This document shows, in pieces, positions 11,601 through 23,345 of a stretch of 64,000 bases of DNA. Source of the DNA: Norana najaformis (Eukaryota > Annelida > Clitellata > Crassiclitellata > Hormogastridae); NCBI GenBank assembly GCA_964023275.1, contig OZ029917.1, positions 33,136,505-33,200,504 of the forward strand, read 5' to 3'. Within the stretch, counting starts at the first letter, position 1. Each line of letters opens with the position of its first letter. The notes under the pieces are model-generated. The model was given only the letters and a program-made list of their open reading frames with translations. It ran no database searches and was not told the DNA's origin. The position numbers and the translations under genes were made by a program.

Positions 11601-14600
11601 TTGTTGAAATTTATAGGCCCTTAAATGTTTGTTTTAAAGCAAGTAATCGGTAGCGTTTAGACACCTTTATTTACGTTTTATTAAGGTGCCACTAATATAA
11701 GCAAGACAGAGCAAAATGGTTTGAGTAAGAGGTGTTGTGCGTTCTGTTGCTTTAGTCGTGAAGGATGGTAGCGTACCTTCGCATTTTCGAGAGTGTAGGA
11801 GGAGCGATGCGGGCCTTCTGTAGACAGAGTAAAGAATCTTGGCGAGCCTTCACGGGTACGAATCGGAGTGTTTTTGAGCGAAATCATGTACGGACGAGGG
11901 TGACGACCGGAGAAGCCAGTGTTCGATACAGTCCCGGTTACGATACATATATACGGACGAGAGCGTCCGGGTTAAAGTCTCATCTTTGCGCTCCCGGCGG
12001 GAAGACACAGGCAATCACTGTATGGTTTCTGGCTAACGGCGCGGATCCGGTAGAGCGAGGGCCCACTCTGCCGTAGATCGCGAGACGGTCTGAGCCACGA
12101 CGGTTGGGACGTTGAGGTTGGACAGAATCCGGAGAAAGACCCCGTTCGTAAGAAATAAGTAGAGGTCTGTGTCAAGTAAAGGGGTGGCACCGGGAAGACT
12201 ACTTCGGGTTTATTGGGTCGCTCTTCTCGTACGTCTGGTACGCCGTTATTCACCGCTAGTGACTTTCTTATCTTCCAAACCGAGAAGATTCAGGGCCTTT
12301 GTGCTGCTACCGCCGCGTCTCCGCCTCCGCAGTTCTCCCGTTACTAGATCCGTCTTCGATGCCTTTCGTACGATAAAGGAGCCGGATCTATGCTGGATTT
12401 TTCGATTGTCTAATACGAAGTCATGTGAACTTGATCCTCTTCCTCCATTTGTTATTTTGGACATTTTAGATGTTTTATCACCATATCTATTGTACATATT
12501 TAATAGATCTCTACTGGAGAGGCATCTCCCTGAATCACAAAAGCGGGCTATCATTTTCTCATCTCTTCTAAATCTAATCTTGATCCTAATGACCTTCAAA
12601 ATTATCACTCTATTTCTAATCTCTCTTTTCTCTCCAACACTCTTGGAAGACTTGTTTCCCTTCAATTGTTACCCTATCTTGAAGATTCAGGAGTTATGCC
12701 TCCTGGACAGTCTTTTTTTAGGCGTCATCACTCTACTGAATCTGTTCTATTGTCCCTCTTCTCGGACATTTATTCAGCCATTAATCAGTCTCACATGACC
12801 CTCCTTGCACTATATGATGTTACCCGCCGTTTTTGACATGGTTGATCATAATATTTTGTTACGCCGTCTTGAGCTATCTTTTGGCCTCCATGGTGCTCCT
12901 CTTCACTGGTTTCGTTCTTATCTTAGCGATCGAACACAGGTGGTTATTCTTGGGGACTCCCGTACATCCTGGGTTAAAGTTGATATTGGTGTTCGCCAGG
13001 GCTCGGTCCTTGGTCCTCTTTTATACATTTTGTATACTGCTGATATCCCTTCCGTCTTTGCTAAACACATGGCTGTTGGTCATTTGTATCCTGATGATGT
13101 CCAGGCTTTTGTTCAGGGACCTCCGTCTGCGCCACTTGCTCTTGTTGGTAAGATTGATGCCATAATTCATGATATTCAACATTGGATGTCCTGCAATTGT
13201 CTTCGCCTTAATCCTGATAAGACTCAGTTGATCTGGTTTGGTTCTAAATACCGCCTCGCTCAGCTTGACCACTCTTGTTTATCCGAAGCTTTCCCTTATT
13301 TTATGTTATTGTCTAGTTTTCGTAACCTGGGCGTTATACTTGACTATAATATTACTTTCGTAAACCATGTCTCTAGTTTGACTTGTTACTTGTTACTACC
13401 AATTAAGGTGCTTAAGAGTTGTTCGTCGTTCTGTTTCTTCCTCTGTCTTTACTACTGTGATTCATGCCATGATATGCTGTCGAACTGATTACTATGCTGT
13501 CGCATTGATTACTGCAACTCTGTACTTGCTGGTTTCCCTAAGTATCAGCTGTCTTCCCTTCAATCAGTTCTAAATTCTGCGGCCAGGTTAATATCACGAC
13601 TTCCTATTTTCTCCTATATCTCTGATTACATCATTCAGCAAATTCATTGGCTCCATATCCAATCTCGTATTGAGTTTAGTCACTTTAAACTATTGTCACT
13701 TGTAATTAGAGCTCGCTTGGGACAAGCTCCAAAATATCTTTGTGATCTTATTTGGCCTCCACACTCTAGTGTCTCATCTCGTCCTTCACGTTCTCTAGAT
13801 CGTCTGCTATTTGTTCCTCGTGTTAAGTCCTCCCTTGCTCAGCAGAGGGCTTTTGCTGTTGTTAGCCCATCTCTATGGAATGAACTTCGGCTATCGCTTC
13901 ATGCAAGGGTCGCTGTTGTTGATAGAGATCAGTCAGCTCGTTGTTTAAAGACGCTCTTATTTCTAAGGGGCTCCCACGCTGGAAGCGCCTCTGAGCAGTT
14001 TGTTCTGTAAGAAGCGCTATATAAGTTATCAAATACAATAAAAAAAACAATACCCCAGTAGTCCGTTAGTACCAGATAAAACAGGTCCGTGGAAAAAGTG
14101 TGGAAAAGTTACGGAAGCTACCCCGTTGACCCTGTAGAAGAAAATCTGGTCAGTGCGCTCCTGAGAACTTCGCAGCCGTAACGAACCTGTCTGTCGGATT
14201 TCTGACTGGCTCTGTTGGTCCAGCAGGGCACAGGTCCACCCTGTTAAGAAGTCGTGAGACGGCCTGGAAAAATCACGATAGTTGGAAGATAGAGGCTGGG
14301 CGAAGTTCTGGGAAAGACGAGTAAACAAGAGGTAGCATTTGCCGTTAGAGAAACTCTGTGCCGTATGGAAAACTGGTCCGTACGCTCCTGAGGAAATCGC
14401 AACCGAAACAAACCAATCTGTCTGATTTCTGACTGCCTGCGTTGGTCCAGCAGGGCTCGGGCCCACCTTGTTAGGAAGTCTCGAGACGGTCTGAGTAAGT
14501 CACGATAGTTGGAAGATAACGAAGTTGCGCGAAACTAGGAGAAAGACGCGGCCGCGGTTCTCCCTGTAGAAATTCAGACGGCAAGAAGAGGTAAGGGGAA

Positions 14601-17008
14601 GACACCGCGGATCATAACGCAGACCGTGAAAAGTCCCGGTACGTAAGAGACCGGACACAAACACAGGCCATCATAGGTACATCATAGTCCGGGTCTGTTA
14701 CCCCGATAATACCGGAGTCGATACGGGAGATACCGATTCCTCTATTTGCTTTTCGCCACACACTGATCAGAGGAATGGCTGACTGGCTGCGTAGATCGTT
14801 ACAAAGATCGTGTGTTTTGCAGAAGATTAGAGAAGGGACCTTCTCTCGAGTGATCAGTAGGAGTTTTCTATCCTGTGAAGCAGTGTGTTGGTCGATAATT
14901 GCCAACAGAGAGACCTGGTACGGAAACTAACTCCGAAAATCTTATACACTGAGATGGAGCGAGATTGTGGGGAGATGCGTCGCCCGATATCTGTGTACCT
15001 AGGGCGGAAAGACGCGGAGGCTCGTCTTGAGGTGTCCCTGTTGCCGGAACCGAGAAAACGACTGGTGTCTCAAAATAATGGCGGTAGCGGGAGAGTTACG
15101 AGATTTAGAATGGTGGTGTAATGTTTTAAAAGACTGTTTCCACGAGACGTAATGTATAGAAAGACGTTTGGCAGTCAGTCTAACACACTAGTCAATGGTC
15201 AGTCTTAAAACATTAGTTGATAGTAGCGGTGATATTGGCGTCTCTTCGGGGTTTTCTCGGCGTGTTTATTCGTTGACGAAGAATGTTCAATTTAAGCTTT
15301 TTATTTCTAACAACGAATCTATTTACAATATATTTACAGAGTCACGATGTTCATAGACATACTGTAGTTTCACTCTCAGCTCCTAACTTATTTCTTCCGC
15401 AACCGTTTCGTCGGTTTGTCCGTCGTTGCAGCCTATTTCAGCCGATAGAAGATTCCTCTTCGCACATCACTGAGAGTGCTCCGCGGTTCTCGCGTCGCTG
15501 AGAGTAAACCCCGACTCCCTTGTACACTCCCTTTTTATACTCTCTTCCAGCTCCTAGCGGCAGACATCAAAAGTATTCTTTCTTCCCCTTCCTGCCTCGC
15601 CACATTATCATGGCCTCCTTTTCTGTAGTCTGTTAGCGGCAGACTTCAATCGACCTTCCATCTACCCTCTTTCATCGCTGCATCATCATGGCTGGCATTC
15701 CAGTGCTCTGCTGTTTGTCTCGCTGATCGTACTCCTTCCAGTCCCCTCCTTCCAGTCCCCTCGCTTGCACGCGTTGCACTTTGGAGCCGTGTCTGTGTGC
15801 CTTTGTCTGTCTTCTTTCCTCTGTCTTTTGTGTCTGTCGTCCTTTAGTCTTTGCATCAGTCATAAACGTTCCTGCCCTTTATCTACTACTAATTTAATTC
15901 TAAATACTACAGTTAATTGTTTATATAATTAATTGTTCATCGTTTTATATAATGTCCTCTATTTGGAGCCGTATTTCGCATCATCGTCTCCTAGGTTTCG
16001 ATTACAGGGGTTACGAGAAAGTCCGTGGTAAAGAAAGCACGCAGAAAGGGAACGACTATAGCCGGTAAAGAAACTAACCCTGTTCTGAGTAAAGGCCATC
16101 CTCTCAGGACGCTGCCCAACCGTCGACCGCGGGAGAGGCAGAGTTGGATCTCGAAACCGAGTGCTACAGTGTTGATTTATTTAAGGAAGCGGCCCATCCA
16201 GAAAGTTTCTTACAGAGAACGAACAATACCGCCAGAGACGATACGGAGAGGCCATTTCACAGTAAAAATACAAAAGGCAGTAAAGTGGGTGGCTCTGGGC
16301 GTAGAACTGGGCTGGAGTACCCTCACTCCGTGAACAGTTAGCCCGACCGAGAACACCACACATGTCATGAACTTTTGCAATTGCAAGAAATAAAGTATTC
16401 TCAATAAACTATTGTGTTATTTCCTTACTTTGCTTATTTTTAATTAGATACATTTCAGTAATTTTGCAATTTAGAATGGAAATAATGTTCATACACATGT
16501 GGTATTAACAGACCTAAGAGATTTTGCCTCAGTAACATCTGAAAATTATTATTCCAACCAAAGCCAGTTCCTTAAGACAACTAGCTTATTTACATTGCTT
16601 GCACCACACGTTATCTGTTTCTCAGCAACTATGGGTCCGAATAAATCAAAACAGTATTTCACAAGGGAATTAATGCTGCGCATTGTGAAGACAAATACTT
16701 TTTGGCTAGGCTAGCCTCATGTAATTCTGTTTTCCTTGTGTACCAGGGATGTCTCGCTGAAAGCTGGCTTGATAATTAAATATCTTACTTACAATTTAAT
16801 GAGACTGCGTATCTACCTAATTCTTCTAATTTCTCCTATCAAGGTCGGAACCAGCATTGTAAGACCATTTAATCCAAAGTCCAATATAATCTCGTCTAGA
16901 ATTGTAACTTACTATCTGAACCATCAGAAGGGTGTCCTTGTCCTGTTGAGCGAGGCATCCGAAGACCAAAAGCAACGAAGAAATAACGTAAGTTACGATG
17001 GATGACAT
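2693..17008 (-). CDS. ACP2-like: Histidine acid phosphatase copy A, exons 1-9 only, damaged splice donor
   Basis: Same family and exon plan as the complete copy at 37859-49188. Exons in transcription order: 17008-16913 (signal peptide), 10892-10797 (RHGDRSP), 10374-10273, 8955-8803 ([12 protein letters not shown]), 7683-7588, 5800-5714 (LVANKTG), 4555-4417 (ends SRLRGG), 3960-3878, 2864-2693 (starts HDSTVSAFL). They sum to 1024 nt, about 341 codons, in one open frame. Two defects are visible. After exon 3 (GAG at 10273-10275) the intron begins TTAAGT where the other two copies have GTAAGT, so the normal donor is lost. Exons 10 and 11 (C-terminal Cys motif, membrane helix, tail) are absent. 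The alignment with copy B stops near position 778, and a reverse transcriptase fragment lies beyond. The exons may lie left of the window or be gone. Intron 1 is expanded by a roughly 5 kb insertion (11381-16363). The copy is probably non-functional, but every exon seen is otherwise open. Confidence 0.85.
2839..3085 (-). repeat. 136-bp tandem duplication covering the exon 9 acceptor (copy A)
   Basis: The block containing the exon 9 3' splice site and the first ~25 nt of exon 9 is repeated 136 bp further upstream in transcription order (around 2975-3010). This creates a decoy acceptor followed by an exon-like start ([10 protein letters not shown]). The real exon is the one at 2864-2693, which alone continues to the conserved NGIAPPYAS. 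Confidence 0.7.
9575..9690. repeat. Dispersed short repeat copy in copy A intron 3
   Basis: Holds the CAGGTGTCTAATGCACAA core also found near 550, 46795 and 52605. It lies at the same intron position as the 46785-46890 copy, so it was present before the gene duplicated. Confidence 0.45.
11960..12160 (+). repeat. LINE-associated monomer 1
   Basis: Shares a series of short blocks (CGAGACGGTCTGAG, a GTTGG motif, GGAGAAAGAC) with the units at about 14105-14340 and 14345-14560. It directly precedes the LINE, so tandem 5' promoter monomers are the likely nature. Confidence 0.45.
12169..14046 (+). pseudogene. Frameshifted LINE reverse transcriptase (CR1/L2-like)
   Basis: RT blocks are readable across three frames: LPESQKRAI, then [10 protein letters not shown] with [20 protein letters not shown], then [40 protein letters not shown] and LYPDDVQAF, then the C-terminal [10 protein letters not shown] block. 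Frame changes occur near 12570, 12820 (one extra C before GCCGTTTTTGA) and 13390-13500, where a ~25-bp tandem duplication lies. The catalytic motif is YPDD rather than the usual YADD. The 3' end (GCGCTATATAAGTTATC and an A-rich tail) matches the CR1/L2 style. A second copy begins at 63766. Confidence 0.8.
14105..14560 (+). repeat. Two tandem ~230-bp monomers downstream of the LINE
   Basis: Two direct repeats, each with a CTGGTC...CGCTCCTGAG segment, TTGGTCCAGCAGGGC, a GAGACGG block and CACGATAGTTGGAAGATA. They resemble the unit upstream of the LINE, suggesting the 5' monomers of a second, otherwise truncated copy. Confidence 0.55.
15119..15990 (+). repeat. Dispersed ~0.9-1 kb repeat family, copy 1
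   Basis: It begins with an inverted pair, TAATGTTTTAAAAGACTG (15119-15136) and CAGTCTTAAAACATTAG (15200-15216). A long shared body follows, including CTCTTCGGGGTTTTCTCGGC, CAACGAATCTATTTACAA and repeated GCGGCAGACTTCAATCG-like blocks. Other copies are at 22180-22870 (plus strand) and 53570-54660 (minus strand). There is no open reading frame of note. Confidence 0.7.
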
Positions 17009-17168
17009 CGCCCTATCGGTGGGACAAAAGGCGAAGCAATCAAATACAGAGAGAATAACACATGGGAACTGCATACGAAAAATCTAGTTACACAGAATCG
17101 AAGTCATTTGACTAGTTCACCACTGGCCACCACAACTGGTTAAATGACATTTATTTAGGGCACGTTTT

Positions 17169-17177
17169 TTAAATATA
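17169..17177 (-). promoter_or_regulatory. Possible TATA element of copy A
   Basis: On the minus strand the sequence reads TATATTTAA about 160 nt upstream of the copy A start codon. The same motif, in the context CCGTATATTTAAA, sits at the same distance upstream of copy B (49347-49355) although surrounding bases have diverged. Conservation between duplicates is the only evidence; no transcription start is visible. Confidence 0.35.
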
Positions 17178-17930
17178 CGGGTATAGTACTTAAGTTCGCA
17201 GAGCCTATATGTGTGAGTGACATGAAAGGTCGCTGCACAGAGCTTATACCAAGACACACACACACACGCAATGCGAATGTGGTTGCCAGTGGTGGGGGAA
17301 GATCTACATGGACAATAAGCGCAAAGTATTACGTTGAGACAATGTGTTTTTTGTGGGTGGGTAAGGCTTAACGATTAGATGGGAACAGTGGCGTCGATCC
17401 TATGGGTGCCCCTGGGGCCCGGGCCCCGGCAATATTTTGAGCCTGGAGGCCCGGTCATTGCTTGGGCCCCAGCAATATTGTAGCTGTAAAACCAGTACAA
17501 GGCAGCTCTGGACTGACAAAAGTTGTCATTCTTCACTTAAGATTTTAGTAAACAATCCCAGTCCGTAATTTCCGATTGTACCTCTCTAGGTATTGCTGTC
17601 TATGCCTACTTTTGCTTAGGTAGACAAACGGACAGACAGAAAGACAGATACATGAATATGTACTACAACAGTCAATTATATGCAGGTCGACCAAGCGAAC
17701 TGAGTCACAAGCAGTTGGATATACAGACTTTAAGCCACACAGGTCGCCGGGGGCACAGATCTGTAGCAATGTTTGACACAACCCTGAAAAATTAATGGAA
17801 TGCAGGTCATACAACTTGCTCTCACATCAAGGCCATCGCCATCTGGATGTCATCTTCGACTAGTCAGGCAGTACGGATGCAAGCCGACCCGCTAAATTAG
17901 TCTCTTCAGTTACAAAACCATATATATACA
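17178..17930. other. Upstream region of copy A, no gene seen
   Basis: No exon-like ORF. A GC-rich patch with GGGGCCCGGGCCCC lies near 17415. The first ~150 bp upstream of the gene aligns with the copy B upstream region (49200-49360). Confidence 0.4.
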
Positions 17931-17959
17931 CGTACCTTATGTTCATATCGTTTTGTAAT

Positions 17960-18105
17960 TATGGGGTGGATATATATATATATGGATATATATATATACC
18001 CATATTCGTATAGTCGCCCTTTATAATTATAATCCCCACACAGTCTCTGCATCGCTAGCCGAAGAAAGCGCCCTCTGTTAAGTATATATATATATATATA
18101 TAAGA
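17960..18105. repeat. Two (TA)n microsatellites
   Basis: TA-rich runs at about 17968-17999 and 18082-18102, separated by unique sequence. Confidence 0.85.
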
Positions 18106-18562
18106 TTTCGTTAATTTTGAACAAGTAAAATTTAGGCACATTGGGTTTGAATTGGTGATACGAAAATAGATAAATTTGGATTAAAACATAAGCGACTAGA
18201 TGACAATATTGATGGTGAAATTGCACTTGTGGAGGTAGGCTCATCAGCTTTTCATCACTGTTTGGTGTAGATGCAATGGGGTGAAATTGAAAGCCAGTTA
18301 CTAAGTTTCCCAAGGTTCAACTCCAGGTATAGAAAATTTTCCTAGTTGACTCAACTATCCGTCCCATCTGTATAGGTACAAGAAAAGAATCACGTAAGCG
18401 GATTATATAGTGCCTCAATGTGTTGACATCCGGTTAGAAATGAGTAATCCGGTTATAAATGAGTAATTAATAAATTTAGAGCGTTTTTGAGAGGTTATGC
18501 GAGGCGCTTTACAAATGCTGTATTACAACAATGTGAAATGTAAAATATGAATTTGTTTTCAT

Positions 18563-19545
18563 TTGCACAGTCTGCATTTAAGGCAAGTGACTCAACTCTG
18601 TTCTGACACTAGAGTCTTAAACCAAGTTCAGTCATGGCTGGCAGAAAATGGATTGCTCTTAAACTCATCCAAAACCGAGTTTCTCCTTTTTGGAACCTCA
18701 CAGCAACTGACTAAATTTAATTCTTTGACTTCCTTCTATCTAGGCATCTGTGTCGTACAACGCAACTGTTCAACCCACAATTTGGGTGTTGTATTTGACT
18801 CCAACCTGTCATTCGATGAACATATTAATTCTATATGTACGTCTGCCCACTACCACATTCGTGATATCCGTAAAATTAGGCACCACATTCCCTTCTCTGC
18901 CCTGGTTTGTATGGCTAATGCTCTAGTCTCCAGCCGTAGTGACTACTGCAACTCGCTTCTTACTGGCATTTCTAAAGCTAATTTGTTGAAGCTTCAAAGA
19001 GTCCAAAATACATTGGCAAGAGCTATCACTAAAACTCCAAAATATGATCATACATCGCCAATCTTAAATGCGTTGCGCTGGTTGCCGGTAGAAAAGCGCA
19101 TATTTTTCAAGACTGGACTAATTGCATTCAAGACTCTACATTTCAGCCAACCTCCCTATCTTCGCTCTGTACTGACTCCCAAGACTTATCTCTACTCGAC
19201 CAGGTCTTCTAGCTGTCTAAATCTGACTATTCCGTGGAAAATAACAGCTCTTGGCAGGCGTGCATTTTCTGTCGCTGACCCTAGACTCTGGAACTCTCTT
19301 CCGGCAAATATTCGCTCGGCAAAGTCTGTTTCGGCCTTCAGACCTCGACTAAAAACTCACCTCTTCCTGAACTCATTTCCTCCGTAGGTTGTCTCTGTGT
19401 CTTCTGGACTCCTCTTAGGCTTTTCGACCCGGACTCACCAAGGAATTTGACCTGGACAATGATTTTTTAGCAGCGACCATTGAATGATGCCTTGAGCATT
19501 ATTACATAGGCGCTATAGAAGTTCTTAGATTAGATTAGAGTGATA
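18563..19545 (+). mobile_element. 5'-truncated LINE (CR1/L2/Rex1-like), 274-codon open C-terminal RT fragment
   Basis: An uninterrupted frame from 18563 to 19387 covers the end of a non-LTR reverse transcriptase. It starts after the catalytic YADD region, with VQSWLAENGLLLNSSKTEFL, then LGVVFDSNLSFDEHI, SRSDYCNSLLTGI, LQRVQNTLARAI and FSVADPRLWNSLPANI. A short 3' UTR follows, with TAGGCGCTATAGAAGTTC and a (TTAGA)n tail. The absence of stops suggests a fairly young insertion. It has no counterpart in the B-C spacer, so it postdates that duplication or was lost there. Confidence 0.85.
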
Positions 19546-19919
19546 AAAACTGAAGTAGATAACAGGCAATCTGAAACCTACAATAGCGGCTAAGTTTGCT
19601 AGAAGAAGCACAATCAGGAAGAACATTTTGGGCAAGTTCATTGTCGAATAAATAATTATGTGCTCATATTGCGCTGCTTTAGCATTACTGCCATATAACT
19701 GCTGTGTATAGGCCTACTTAAGTTGACATTCCATCGTAAATAATATTAGCGACATTTCTCATTGTTTGTCTTCCGAGCTTTGGGCTTTGAGTCTGTCTGC
19801 ATTAGGCCACTTCGATCTTGACCCCCATACCAGGGGCTTTGCCCCTGAAACCCAATAAGGCTTCGCATCCAGACCCCATTATAGGCCCGGGCCAACCCAA
19901 TGTTTACGACGGATCGACG

Positions 19920-21600
19920 CCTCTGGATGGGAATACCCCTTCCCGTACAAATTGCCCTGGACAGACTAGTTTGGATGGTGTTAAAGTGAGGGAACAAAAT
20001 GATAAATATTCTAAATGCTTGGGCATATAGGCCCGTAGGACGCTGGAAAGCGTTGTTTTCCGTTTCGAATATAAAATGGCTGTGAAGGCATTGTAATTGT
20101 AAACTCAGGTATCTGTAGCGCCTCTTCAAGACAGACTCATCAGAGACGCTCCAGACCTAACGACAGAAAACCAGAATCGAACAAGATGGTTTCACAAGCC
20201 CTTAATCGTAGTCCTAATCCCGAGTTTTCGGCAGCGCCCAACGAAAGCCATGTCACGGGGACGAGCTTATTCACAGGCTCTCAGTCAAAAAAAAATCGAT
20301 AGGCAAAAGTGTTCGGTTCCAGATCAAGATCCATAGTCAGGTAGAGAGACAGCGTGGCATCTACTGAGGGCGATGTTTGGGGTTGGAGCGAAAAGAGGGA
20401 TAAGAGGAGGAAGGGGAGTTAGAATAGGATATGTGAAAGGGGAATGTTTTCAGTTTTGATTGAAAGGCCAATGCAGAAATTGCAAGCAGTGGAGCACAGC
20501 TGAGTGTGTACGATGGGTGCGATAACCGAATAGAATAGAGGTAAAGAAAGACCAATAAGCTGCTGTCGAGGGTCCTAGGAAACCTATTCCAGGAAGTTGG
20601 ACCAACCACATCAAGGCTTCCGTGGAAATTCGGGCCACAAATAGATCATTTAGTGTATCTAGCCAATGGACGGACGCAGACTACATGTAGTGTATGTAAT
20701 CATGTGTGTATATAATTTGTAAATTGTAATTAGGAATTTACATCGTACCGCTTCAATTTGAAAGTTTACACCATGTTCAGAGTCCATAGACCGCGTTTCA
20801 TCGAGGAGGAGGAACGACGACAGTGATGTGGTGCCGCCCACGACACACAGTCCTCATCGTCCAGCAGTCCTCGTAGTTGGCAGATGACTCGGCTTACATT
20901 TACATAAGGCTCTTGAACCAGCTGGTTAAGCAGGACAGGCCTTCTACAGGTCGCCGACCTCTCCGTGATTGACAGTCGATACCACGTCAACAACTCTTCC
21001 CTGTCGCTGGAGATTCGATAAGCCACCTCTTACAAAGAGTCTAGTTTAGGGCAGTGTGATGTAACATAATGTAACTTTGTTTAATGTAAGTACAGAAAAC
21101 AATTTATATAGCTCAGTTCATTAGCCGTGCAATTACGAGGGCGCCTTACTGAGTTCTGAAAAGGGAACGGAAACGTTTGTCAGCCGCCATATGGTTTTCA
21201 AGAAGGAAAGTTTTAATCAAGATGAACCTTGAACCAAACGAGACACTCTGGACACCGGAAGACCGTTCCAGGCCACAGAAGGCCTAAATGCCGCGGTGAA
21301 GGTCTATTCACCAATCACGTCGCGGACTGTTGCCTGAACCAGCACATTCAGCTGTCGGAATGAACTCAATAGCTGGCGAGATGGCGTTACAGCAACTTCA
21401 GTCATTTAACGGCGTTTAGTCAATACGCCCACGACACCGTGTGGGCCGAGACCGAAACCAGATTTGATACCGATACGTTCACGTTGGCCCAGCAGTCCGA
21501 AACGATATCGAGGTCTAGACCTTGGGTCTTCGAGATCTTGGGTATCTTAGACGAAACCGAGTCCGAGACGTCTATGAAATTTTGTTTTATTTTCTAAAGT
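19920..21600. repeat. Segmental duplication: spacer block shared with 49577-53110
   Basis: Long near-collinear similarity to the B-C spacer. Shared blocks include GGACAGACTA...TTGGATGGTGTTAAAGTG, CAGACTCATCAGAGACNCTC, CCAGGAAGTTGGACCAACCAC, ACAGGCCTTCTACAGGTCGC and GAACCTTGAACCAAACGAGAC. In the second copy the block is split by a solo LTR (50402-51239) and other insertions. Only out-of-frame short ORFs are present, and no gene is supported. Confidence 0.75.
21494..21573. repeat. Left arm of a ~78-bp inverted pair
   Basis: A CGA/GAGACC-rich block (CTTGGGTCTTCGAGATCTTG, then CGAAACCGAGTCCGAGACG) that reappears inverted at about 24725-24801 with roughly 85-90% match by eye. A single direct copy lies in the other spacer at about 52995-53065. 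Confidence 0.55.
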
Positions 21601-22179
21601 CAGCATTTTTTATTGTTTAAATTTTGGCCTTGAGTCGAGTGCTATTTACTTTGTATCTTTTTTACACAAATAAACTCGGACCTTCTGTCTAAACGGGAGA
21701 TGTACGTCTAATAAAGAAAGGCATGGCACAGCTAGGCCTAATGTTGCCTAATGCTGGTTGCGATCTGTGCATACTTTGAGAAGCGGGGTTGACCTCAGCC
21801 GAGTGGACGAGAAGCTAGTGTTGCTTTAGAAGCCAATGAACGATTGTTGAACGCCGCCTTTCGTAGGCCTATTATTTAAGAAAGCTGCCCAGCTGCAGCG
21901 ACAGCCCATTCATACTTATGCATATATCTAACCACTAATGCCTATATAGCGCATTTAGTGAACATTCTAACGACGCTTCAACAAGCCTAATCGTAATCGT
22001 AATTCCCAGATTTCTACAGCGCCCAACGAAAGCCACGTCACAGGAACCAGCATATTCACAGGCGCTGTCAAAACAAAAGCGATAGGCAAAAGGTTTCGAT
22101 TCCAGGTCAGGCTCCAAAAGTCAGACGGAGAGACAGCGTGGCAGCTTTGGGGGATGGTGTTTGGGATTGGAGAGTGTAA
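21600..22179. other. Spacer, no gene seen
   Basis: No coding signal. Positions 21980-22150 contain a partial copy of the repeat segment GCCCAACGAAAGCCAYGTCA, also present at 20240 and 49890. Confidence 0.4.
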
Positions 22180-22870
22180 TGCTTTAAAAGACTGTTTCCA
22201 CGAGACGTAATGTATAGAAAGACGTTTGGCAGTCAATATAAAACACGTCAGTGATCAGTCTTAAAACATTAGTTGGTGGTAGCGGTGATATCGGCGTCTC
22301 TTCGGGGTTTTCTTGGCGTGTGGTTCGTTGAAGAAGAATGTTCAATTGATGATTTTATTTCTAACAACAAGTCTATTTACAACCTATTTACAGAGTCATG
22401 ATGTTCTTAGACGTACTGTAGTTTCACTCTCAGCTGCTAACTTCTTTCTCCCGCACCCATTTCGTCAGATTGTCCGTCGTTGCAGCTTGCTTCAGCCGAG
22501 ACAGGATTCCTCTTTCGCACGTCGCTGAGAGTGCTTCACGGTTCTCGCGTCGCTGAGAGTGAACCCTGACTCTCTTGTTCACTCCTTTTTGATTCTCTCT
22601 TCAAGCTTTTAGCGGCAGTCATCAAAAGCATTGTTTCTTCCCCTTCCTGCCTCGCCGCATTATCACGGCTTCCTTTCCTGTAGTCTGCTAGCGTCAGACT
22701 TCAATCGATCTTCCTTCTCTTCCATCGCTGCATCATCATGGCTCGCATTTCAATGCTCTGCTGTTTGTCTTGCAGATCGCACTTCTTCCAGTCCCCTCGC
22801 TTGCACGCGTTGCCCTTTGGAGCCGTGTCTGTGTGCCTTTGTCTGCCTCCTTTCCTCTGTCTGTCAGGTT
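22180..22870 (+). repeat. Dispersed repeat family, copy 2 (3'-truncated)
   Basis: Same body as 15119-15990, starting with GCTTTAAAAGACTGTTTCC and the inverted CAGTCTTAAAACATTAG. It breaks off in the CTTTCCTCTGTCTG segment. Confidence 0.7.
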
Positions 22871-23264
22871 AGGATATGTGAAAGAGGAATGTTTTCAGCT
22901 TTGAGTGAAAAGCCGATGCAGAAACTGAAAGCGGTGGGGCATCGATGATTTTGTATGATGGACGAGACTAGAAAAATGTTCAAAAGGTGCGTTTTTAGAT
23001 AAACGAGAATGCTTCTTGAGCTGTATGGGGAGGAAAAGTTCAAATTTTTAGAGAAAGCTTGTTCTAGAACCACGGTCCAGTACATGAGAACACACGATGA
23101 GTGTAGTGAGCATTTGGAAAACAATGAGGATTTTAGTTTTTGAATATTGTAGATCATATTATGTCGGATAATTGATCTTATGTGTTTGTGTAATGAATTT
23201 TTACGGAACACTGGGGAAGGCCATCATAAACGCGGGGCGGACAGGACGCCAGTGATTGACAGGT

Positions 23265-23305
23265 GGAGGTAAACGAGAGAGAGACAGAGAGCGACAGAGA
23301 GCGAC

Positions 23306-23336
<31 letters not shown>

Positions 23337-23345
23337 GGCGGAACA
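23265..23345. repeat. (GA)n-type microsatellite
   Basis: GAGA- and GACAGAGAGC-rich purine tract. The Arg/Glu and Leu/Ser ORFs across it are low-complexity artefacts. Confidence 0.85.

Larger units (their letters stand above)
11381..16363 (+). mobile_element. Composite insertion in intron 1 of copy A
   Basis: Alignment of intron 1 with copy B (48525-48590) is continuous up to about 11380 and resumes at about 16364 (CATGAACTTTTGCAATTGCA). About 5 kb is therefore extra in copy A. Contents in order: a unique left part (11381-11960); a 5'-monomer-like unit (about 11960-12160); a frameshifted LINE (12169-14046); two more monomer units (about 14105-14560); an unassigned part (14561-15118); and a dispersed repeat (15119-15990). 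A last segment to 16363 is unassigned. The outer ends read TGTGGCGG and CCACACA, and no unambiguous target duplication could be read. It may be several nested insertions. Confidence 0.65.
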
